Shown here: one piece after another, positions 56,432-64,000 of the stretch | Layout: the number at the start of each line of letters is the position of its first letter | How positions within the stretch are numbered: the stretch's first letter is position 1 | Assembly: GCF_904849725.1 (NCBI RefSeq) | Contig: NC_058518.1 | Location: 415,965,081 to 416,029,080 of the forward strand | Reading direction: 5' to 3' | Length of the DNA stretch: 64,000 nucleotides | Origin: Hordeum vulgare subsp. vulgare | Taxonomy: Eukaryota; Streptophyta; Magnoliopsida; Poales; Poaceae | The notes under the pieces: model-generated | What the model saw: the letters and a program-made list of their open reading frames with translations, nothing else | Told to the model about the DNA's origin: nothing | The model's database searches: none | Program-made: the position numbers and the translations under genes

Positions 56432-59036
56432 CAAGCAGAGCGTCGTAGCAGATTCTACATGGGGGTGCGGTAAGCTGGTGCAGTTCCAAGCAGAGCTTCG
56501 TAGCAGATTATACATGTGAAGCGGAGTACATGGCTGCCTTGGAGGCCGCAAAGGAGGTGCGCGGTGCGATGAGTGTGGAGGTGCGCGGCGGATATCGATA
56601 TTTTCTCACCTTCACTGACGATTTGAGTAGATATGGTTATGTCTACTTGATGAAGCACAAGTCTGAAACGTTTGAAAAGTTCAGGCAATTTCAAAGTGAA
56701 GTCGAAAATCATCGTAACAAGAAGATCAAGTTCCTATGGTCTGATCGTGGGGGTGAATATCTGAGTTTCGAGTTTGGTGCTCACTTAAGACAATGTGGAA
56801 TTGTTTCACAGTTGACACCGCATGTAACACCACAGCGTAATGGTGTGTCCGAATGTCATAATCGTACTTTATTAGAGATGGTGTGATCTATGATGTCTCT
56901 TACTGATTTGCCGTTATCGTTTTGGGGGTATGCATTAGAGACAGCTGCATTCACTTTAAATAGGGCACCATCAAAATCCGTGGAGATGACCCCATTCGAA
57001 CTGTGGTATGGCAAAAGACCAAAGTTGTTGTTTCTTAAAGTTTGGGGATGTGATGCCTATGTCAAAAAGCTTCAGCCTGAAAAGCTGAAACCCAAAGCGG
57101 AAAAGTACGTCTTCATAGGTTACCCAAAAGAGACCGTGGGTATACCTTCTATCTCAAATCCGAGGGCAAAGTGTTTGTTACTAAAAATGGAGCTTTTCTT
57201 GAGAAAGAGTTTCTCTCGAAAGAATTGAGTGGGAGGAAGATAGAACTTGATGAGGTTGTCGAACCTCTAATTCCTCATCATGGTGGCGGAGGGCAAGGGG
57301 AAACCCCTGTTGCTGCAGCGCCAGTTGAGGAGCAAGTTGATGATGATGATCATGAAACTTCGGATCAAGTTACTATCAGACCTCGTAGGTCGACAAGAAC
57401 ACGTACTGCTCCTGAGTGGTATGGTAATCCTGTCTTAACGATTATGTTGTTGGACAACAATGAACCTACGAATTATGAAGAAGCAATGGTGGGCCCGGAT
57501 TCCAACAAATGGCTGGAGGCCATGAAGTCCGATATAGGATCCATTGACAAGAACGAAGTGTGGACTTTAGAAGTACTACCTGAAGGCCACAAGGCTATTC
57601 AGAACAAATGGATCTGTAAGAAGAAGACAGGCGCAGACGGTAATGTGACCATTTATAAAGCTCGACTTGTGGCAAAGGGTTTTTCACAAGTTCAAGGAAT
57701 TGACTATAATGAGACTTTCTCACCAGTAGCGATGCTTAAGTCTGTCAGAATCATGTTAGCAATAGCTGCCTTTTACGATTGTGAAATCTGGCAGATGGAT
57801 GTCAAAACGGCGTTCCTTAATGGTTTTCTTAAGTAAGAGTTGTATATGATGCAACCCGAAGGTTTTGTCGATCCAAAGAATGCTAACAAAGTATGCAAGC
57901 TCCACCGATCCATTTATGGACTGGTGCAAGCATCTCGGAGTTAGAATAAGCGCTTTGATGAGGTGATTAAAGCATTTGGGTTTATACAAGTGGTTGGTGA
58001 ATCTTGTATTTACAAGAAACTGAGTGGGGGCTGTGTGGAGTATCTAATATTATATGTGGACGACATATTGTTGATTGGAAACAACGTGGGGCTTTTGGAG
58101 AGCATAAAGGAATACTTGAATAAAAGTTTCTCTATGAAGGACCTAGGAGAAGCTGCTTACATTCTAGGCATTAAGATCTATAGGGATAGATCAAAACGCC
58201 TGATAGGATTTTCCCAAAGCACATACCTTGATACAGTTTTGAAGAAGTTCAAAATGGATCAGTCCAAGAAAGGGTTCTTGCCAGTATTACAAGGTATAAA
58301 ATTGAGTAAGACTCAGTGCCCAGCAACTCCAGAAGATAGAGAACAAATGAGTTCCATCCCCTACGCTTCAGCCGTAGGTTCTATCATGTATGCAATGTTG
58401 TGCACTAGACCAGACGTTAGCTTGGCCATAAGTATGGCAGGCAGGTTTCAGAGTAATCCAGGAGTGGATCACTGGACGGCCGTCAAGAATATTCTGAAGT
58501 ACCTGAGAAATACTAAGGAAATGTTTCTCATGTATGGATGTGACAAAGAGCTTGCCGTAAAAGGTTACGTCGACGGAAGTTTTGACACCAATCCGGATGA
58601 TTCTAAATCACAAACCGGATACGTATTTATTCTTAATGGGGGTGCAGTAAGCTAGTGCAGTTCCAAGCAGAGCGTCGTAGAAGATTCTACATATGAAGCG
58701 GAGTACATGGCTGCCTCGGAGGCCGCAAAGGAGGGTGTTGGAATGAAGCAGTTCATGACAGATCTTGGAGTTGTGCCAAGTGCACGAGATCCATTGACTC
58801 TATTATGTGATCCAAGCGCACGAGATCCAAGCGCACGAGATCCAAGGTTTCACAAAAAGACCAGACACATCAAACGACGCTTCAACCTCATCCGCGACTA
58901 CGTCGAAGGAGAGGACGTGAATATTTGCAAATTGCACACGGATCTGAATGTAGCAGACCTGCTGACTAAACCTCTCCCACGGGCAAAACATGATCAACAC
59001 CAGAACTATATGGCTGTTCGATTTATTACAATGTAA
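56432..59036 (+). pseudogene. I pol remnant (integrase, RT, RNase H), scrambled
   Basis: Bases 56432-56556 are two partial copies of an RNase H segment (they match 58640-58732) joined to integrase just before GGYRYFLTFTDDLSRYG. Downstream motifs include WSDRGGEY (Arg changed to Trp before the catalytic Asp), NGVSECHNRT, MDVKTAFLNG and YVDDILLIG. Lesions are: TGA at 56884, a 1-base frameshift near 57140, TAA at 57834, stops near 57941, and TAG at 58653 in RNase H. In the last segment the CDNTGAIALA block is replaced by CDPSARDPSARD, from a duplicated 15-bp unit. No activity is possible. Confidence 0.88.
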
Positions 59037-59072
59037 ATCGCATGGCGATGTGAGGACCAGATTATTGACTCT

Positions 59073-59088
59073 AGTGCAAGTGGGAGAC
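59073..59088 (+). other. Polypurine tract of element I
   Basis: AGTGCAAGTGGGAGAC, identical to E's, adjoining the LTR. Confidence 0.85.
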
Positions 59089-59976
59089 TATTGGAAATAT
59101 GCCCTAGAAGCAATGATAAATAGTTATTATTATATTTCCTGTTTAAAGATAATCATTTATTATCCATGCTATAATTGTATTGAATGAAAACATAGATACA
59201 TGTGTGGATACATAGACACAACAATGTCCCTAGCAAGCCTCTAGTTGGCTAGCCAGTTATCAAGGATAGTCAAGGTTTTCTGGCTATGTGCAACGTGTTG
59301 TTGCTTGATAACTGGATCACATCATTAGGAGAATCATGTGATGGACTAGACCCAAACTATGAACGTAGCATATTGATCGTGTCGTTTTATTGCTATTGTT
59401 TTCTTCGTGTCAAGTATTTGTTCCTATGACCATGAGGTCATATAACTCACTGGCATCGGAGGAATGCCTTGTGTGTATCAAACGTCACAACGTAACTGGG
59501 TGACTATAAAGGTGCTCTACAGCTATCTCCGAAGGTGTCCGTTGAGTTAGTATGGATCAAGACTGGGATTTGTCACTCCGTGTGACGGAGAGGTATCTCG
59601 GGGCCCACTCGGTAATACAACATCACACACAAGCCTTGCAAGCAATGTGACTAAGTGTAAGTCACGGGATCTTGTATTACGGAACGAGTAAAGAGACTTG
59701 CTGGTAACGAGATTGAAATAGGTATGCGGATACCGATGATCGAATCTCGGGCAAGTAACATACCGAAGGACAAAGGGAATGACATATGAGATTATATGAA
59801 TCCTTGACACTGAGGTTCAACCGATAAGATCTTTGGAGAATATGTAGGATCCAATATGGGCATCCACGTCCCGCTATTGGATATTGACTGAGGAGTACCT
59901 CAGGGCATGTCTACATAGTTCTCGAACCTGCAGGGTCTGCACACTTAAGGTTCGGCGATATTTTAGTATAGTTGAG
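59089..59976 (+). repeat. Partial 3' LTR of element I
   Basis: Starts TATTGGAAATATGCCC (family TGTTGG with one change) and runs 888 bases to TTTAGTATAGTTGAG, where J begins. The rest of the LTR is not found in the window. TTGAG (59972-59976) is the candidate left target duplication of J. Confidence 0.85.
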
Positions 59977-61426
59977 TGATGACCCACAAGTATAGGGGAT
60001 CAATCGTAGTCCTTTCGATAAGTAAGAGTGTCGAACCCAACGAGGAGCAGAAAGCTCTGATAAACGGTTTTCAGCAAGGTAATAACTGCAAGCACTGAAA
60101 GTAGCGGTAACAAGTGATGGTGTAGCGAGGTGAAACGTAGCAAGCGAAAAGTAACAAGTAACAAGTAGTAGCAATGGTGCAGCAAGTGGCCCAATCCCTT
60201 TTGTAGCAAGGGACAAGCCTGAACAAAGTCTTATAGGAGGAAAAACGCTCCCTGAGGACACACGGGAATTTCTGTCATGCTAGCTTCATCATGTTCATGT
60301 GATCCGCGTTCGTTACTTTGATAGTTTGATATGTGGGTGGACCGGTGCTTGGGTACTGCCCTTACTTGGACAAGCATCCCATTTATGATTAACCCCTCTC
60401 GCAAGCATCCGCAACTACGAAAGAAGAATTAAGACAACGTCTAACCATAGCATTAAACTAGTGGATCCAAATCAGCCCCTTACGAAGCAACGCATAGACT
60501 GGGGTTTAAGCTTCTGTCACTCCAGCAACCCATCTTCTACTTACTACTCCCCAATGCCTTCCTCTAGGCCCAAATATGGTGAAGTGTTATGCAGTCGATG
60601 TTCACATAACACCACTAGAGGAAAATACAACATACATCATATCAAAATACCAAACGAATACCAAATTCACATGACTATTATTAGCATGACTTATCCCATG
60701 TCCTCGGGAACAAAAGTAACTACTCACAAAGCATAATCATAATCATGATCAGAGGTGCAATGAATAACATCAAGAATCTGAACATAAACTATTCCACCAA
60801 GTAATCCAACTAGCATCAACTACAAAGAGTAATCAACACTACTAGCAACCTTACAAGTACCAATCGGAGTCGCGAGACTAAGATTGGTTACAAGAGAAGA
60901 ACTAGGGATTGGAGAGGAGATGGTGCTGATGGAGATGTTGATGAAGATGCATTCCCTCCGACGAGAGGAGTGTTGGATCTCCTCAAGTTCCGCCTCGTGG
61001 CGGCGGAGAAACCACGAAAAAACTCCTGATTGATTTTTTCTGGAACGAAACCCTTCGTATAGTAGAAGAGGGGGGCCAGTGGGCCATCAGGGAGCCCACA
61101 AGCCGTGTAGCCACCACCATGGGGGTGGCGGCTACCAGGCTTGTGGGGCCCTGGTAGCTCCCCTCTGGTACTTCTTTTTCCCAATATTTTTTATATATTC
61201 CCTAAAAATTCCACGTAAATTTTCAGGGCATTTGGAGCTCTACAGAATAGAGGACTCAGATTTGCTCCTTTTCAAGTCCAGAATTCCAGCTGCCTGAATT
61301 CTCCCTCTTCAAATAAACCTTGCAAAATAAGAGAGAAAAGGCATAAATATGGTACCACAAAGTAATATAACAGCCCATAAAGCGATAAATATCAACATGA
61401 AAGCATGATGCTAAATGGACGTATCA
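59977..61426 (-). repeat. J: 3' LTR of an antisense Athila-like element
   Basis: 1450 bp; sense form starts TGATACGTCC and ends CTTGTGGGTCATCA. The same group as the G LTRs (Sabrina-like by memory). It has the GC hairpin with perfect 10-base outer arms (61091-61150). Confidence 0.83.
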
Positions 61427-61462
61427 ACTCCCCCAAGCTTAGACCTCGCTTGTCCTCAAGCG
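61427..61462 (-). other. Polypurine tract and stem-loop of J
   Basis: Sense form AAGCTTGGGGGAGT abuts the LTR. Next to it is CGCTTG-AGGA-CAAGCG (61447-61462), the counterpart of G2's stem with the outer pair changed from T-A to C-G. Confidence 0.8.
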
Positions 61463-62023
61463 AAAACCAGGTTCCATAAACATGTCCACATGTTTAGGGA
61501 CGAAGGTGTCGATAAAACATAATACGGACATGAGGGCATCATGATCACACATAGAACATCAATACATCATAAAGATTCTTATGGGAAAGTAACGATTCCT
61601 TCACAAAGCAAAGTATGAAGCAAAAACCTTACCGAGAAGCGACCAGAAACAGTCCAAAGTCATTGAAGCAATTGCAATTTATCATAACATCATAAAGAGT
61701 CAAATAAGAGCTTGTAAAGCAAACCCACATACTCAATCATCTCTTTTGTTTTCCACAATTGTTACAACTCATGTGGTACTCATGGTATCAAAGTTTCAGC
61801 TGGACACAGAGAAAGATAGGGGCTTATAGTTTTGCCTCCCAACCGTTTACCTCAAGGGTAAAGTCAACAATAATAAACCATAAGTACTCAACTACAATTG
61901 TATATACGAATATAGATCTTTCCCAAGTATGTGATGGTAGCCAAGACAAAGGCAAAAATAGGGAATTGGTGAAGATCACCATGACTCTTACAAGGGCAAA
62001 AAGTAAAGGTACAAGATAGGCCC
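61463..62023 (-). mobile_element. J internal 3' region, truncated
   Basis: Non-coding Athila-like 3' UTR. It stops at 62023 where K begins. No ORF conserved with G2 is seen. Confidence 0.6.
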
Positions 62024-63939
62024 TGTAGTGACCCGACTCAAAACGAGTCAAGCCTCTGTGCATCTGTGCCATCCCTGGATCAGTATGCTAGCACACACTG
62101 TACATCAATGTACATATCAAAGTGCAATCACATGTAAATAGCATAAAACTGATATATACCTTAAATATCTCAGCGGAAACAGTCAAGGGAGTGGAGTCCC
62201 AAATAACACCAACGGCAGGTTGAGTGCGAACTGTAACCCTGAATCGTACTCTTACTCGTCGAGGAAAATATCTGCAACATAAGACGTTGCAGCCGTGTAG
62301 GTCAGCATATTGAATATGTCGGCAAGTCACAAAAGAGAGGGGTAAAATATCATCTATACTATATGCATATATGGCAGGTGGGGCTGTAAGTTTTTAGCGA
62401 AAAGCAAAGTTTTCTCCTACATCAAGAGAGGGGCTAAAAGCAAAATATTACTACGTAGTTGGTTGTTAATGAGATGATTCCGCCAACCAATTCTCGCACC
62501 CGTGTTGTCAATAATACCCACATCATTAATAATTTGTGTTGAGAATTCCAGATAACTTCTGTTCCTTTGGCTCAAGTTGTCCATGACCGTGGACATGGCT
62601 AATCGATTAGGTTTGAGTACTCTGCAGAGTTTTGCACACGTTCCCCACAAGATTTGACCGCCTCTGTGTATGTCCTCGCACTTCAGGGTGTTTGAAGACT
62701 GGATGATCAAAACATGGTCTTTCAACGGGTCCCTCTGAATCCCTGTAGGTACCCATCCAAATCCTACCATTCTTCTACATCTGCTGGCACCGCCTGTCCA
62801 GAGTCGCCGTGTTGTCCAACCAAGCGAGAGCCCATAATGACTTGTGGCTGTGCAGGTAAGCCTTGGGTCTTGAAAATATCCGTCCGTCTCTTTGAGCCTG
62901 GGTGAAGCTTTCCGCAAGATGTCATGGCACGTCTCCAGCATCCCGGGTCATCCACTGGTTTCTCCAGGGAGCCGATCAACCGTCCTTCACCCAGAGTTGC
63001 ATTGCATCATGAGGTCTTAAAAAGTCTTGACTTAACCGGTCTTGGTTATTAAATTATTCTCGCATCACTCGTGATAAACTCTCAACCGGAATCCCGTCTA
63101 CTCAAGCATAGCAATATGAAATTTGTCATCCCGGGCCAAGTAACGGGGTTGTTGGGTGCCTACCACATGATACTACAATATGTAACCATAATTTCCAAGT
63201 ACCTACTCAGCATGCAATTGGGCATAGGATGGTAGAACTATGATGCATAAAACATAGGTGATACATGATCAAATGACTTGCCTGGTGAGGTTGATGAAGA
63301 AGAATTATCGTTCTCGAGAAATAACTTGATAGACTATTCGTCACTCTCCGATGAAATCCATATAATAAACATATCATTCACATAAGCACTCACACTAGCA
63401 ATCAAAACAAAAGAGAGTGCGAATAAGAATCCGAAAGGAACTTCCAATAAAACTAGGGAGTCTTCTACTACATCAAACCCTAAATAGTTTTTGTCTAAGA
63501 GAAAATAAAACTAAAATAGCAGAGAACTAAGATAAAATAAAGTATTTTCTTTTTCATAAAACTATTTTGAAAGTATTTTCAATTGGGAGTTAAAACAGTA
63601 GAGAGATCAATTGCGAGTTATTAGAGAACTAGAATTGATTTCTTGATAACAAATAAAAATAAAAACAAAAACTTGTTGAAAACCTACAGTTAACTAACAG
63701 AAACAAAACATAAACTTTCTGAAATATAAATGATGGGGTTATAGTCCTAGGGTAGGGTCATAGGCCTGCCCTATAGGTCCTACCCAAGGACTACCCTTCA
63801 TAAGGGACAAGGCCCTTAGTCAGTTCCGACTGAATTAAGGACTTCCCTTCATCTAGTCGGTGACGATCCCTCCATCATCCAGTCGGAAATGATCATTCGG
63901 AGCGTATCAAACTTACCGACTAGATTCCACTCTGTACAT
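62024..63939 (-). repeat. Block K: LTR-like DNA starting TGTAGTGACCCGACTC
   Basis: Starts TGTAGTGACCCGACTC, a Gypsy LTR-terminus style in antisense. The distal part (63400-63750) is A-rich. It has some layout similarity to block B (a GTCG-rich zone followed by TCTGCAACAT). No gag or pol is found. The right boundary is unclear; CTCTGTACA at 63930-63938 could be its end but no target duplication matches, so it may be truncated. Confidence 0.45.
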
Positions 63940-64000
63940 TGTAACACCCCCCCCCCCCCTGAAGGGAAACGGTCATACATTTTCATGTACCTTTATTAGC
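63940..64000. other. Possible start of another LTR, with C-run
   Basis: TGTAACACC followed by 13 C (63947-63959) at the window edge. TGTAACACCCC is a common LTR start, but too little is visible to decide. The C-run may also be an assembly-sensitive homopolymer. Confidence 0.25.

Larger units (their letters stand above)
56432..59976 (+). mobile_element. Element I: rearranged, 5'-truncated BARE/WIS/Angela copy
   Basis: Sense-oriented. It lacks LTR, gag and protease at the 5' side. It starts with duplicated RNase H fragments fused to mid-integrase, then runs through RT and RNase H to the polypurine tract (59073-59088) and a partial 3' LTR (59089-59976) cut by J. Confidence 0.88.

Noticed and set aside
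62417..62941. 174-codon minus-strand ORF in block K
   Set aside because: No recognisable domain, overlaps open frames on the other strand, and lies in LTR-like DNA.
62024..63938. Reading K as a complete solo LTR ending CTCTGTACA
   Set aside because: The flanking bases (GGCCC on the left, TTGTA on the right) do not match as a target duplication.
1..64000. CRISPR array, phage or bacterial defence system
   Set aside because: No spaced direct repeats of CRISPR type, no bacterial genes; all content fits plant LTR retrotransposons.

Overview
The window looks like intergenic DNA from a large grass genome, almost certainly a Triticeae species (wheat, Aegilops, barley or rye). The main reason is three long terminal repeats (LTRs), plus the start of a fourth, of the BARE-1/WIS/Angela Copia family; a gag-pol with that family's usual layout sits in one element and its decayed remnants in two others. 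I see no host gene, tRNA, rRNA, CRISPR array or bacterial operon. Essentially every base can be assigned to LTR retrotransposons, many nested in each other. Family names other than BARE/WIS/Angela and the Athila and SIRE lineage labels are from memory and tentative.

Layout, with letters used throughout. A (1-12274, minus) is an old, decayed BARE/Angela copy. It is interrupted by B (4348-8499), a large LTR-like block, and by C (8647-10469, plus), a BARE-type solo LTR that lies head to head with A's own LTR. F0 (12275-13054, minus), F1 (13055-15836, plus), F2 (29716-34228, minus) and F3 (about 54760-56431, minus) are pieces of one Gypsy-like family whose LTR starts TGATACG.CTCCAACG. G1 (15837-20668 plus 29606-29715) and G2 (34229-39003 plus 52863-54684) are two truncated copies of an Athila-like Gypsy family with gag, protease and, in G2, an intact ATHILA ORF1-like gene, but no RT/RNase H/integrase. 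E (20669-29605, minus) is a full-length BARE/WIS/Angela element inserted in G1 with a perfect 5-bp target duplication; its gag-pol reading frame is broken only by two stop codons. H (39004-52859, plus) is a 13.9-kb SIRE/Maximus-like Copia element inside G2. I (56432-59976, plus) is a rearranged, 5'-truncated BARE copy. J (59977-62023, minus) is an Athila-like LTR with adjoining internal DNA. K (62024 to about 63939) is another LTR-like block.

The most interesting object is H. Its gag and pol are damaged: a frameshift at an A7 run, a lost protease-proximal stretch and a small deletion removing RT motif A. Yet it keeps an uninterrupted 1229-codon extra ORF (47703-51392) between pol and the 3' LTR. 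Upstream of that ORF are a TATA-like box, a GC-rich leader and a plausible 336-bp intron ending 8 bases before the ATG, as if it had its own promoter and spliced 5' UTR. The two H LTRs differ at only about 14 positions by eye, so H is young, and its pol was either lost very recently or supplied by another element.

Structural signals that a standard annotation would miss are: a 20-bp-arm hairpin in H just upstream of its primer binding site; a hairpin in the LTRs and internal spacers of the Athila-like elements whose inner stem sequence changes while pairing is kept; a small stem with an AGGA loop next to the polypurine tract that shows a compensated base pair; internal copies of the polypurine tract; LTR-like sequence repeated in front of the ATHILA ORF1-like gene; LTRs flanked by both a polypurine tract and a primer binding site; and a 1.8-kb LTR inverted repeat at 8647-12274 that could make double-stranded RNA.
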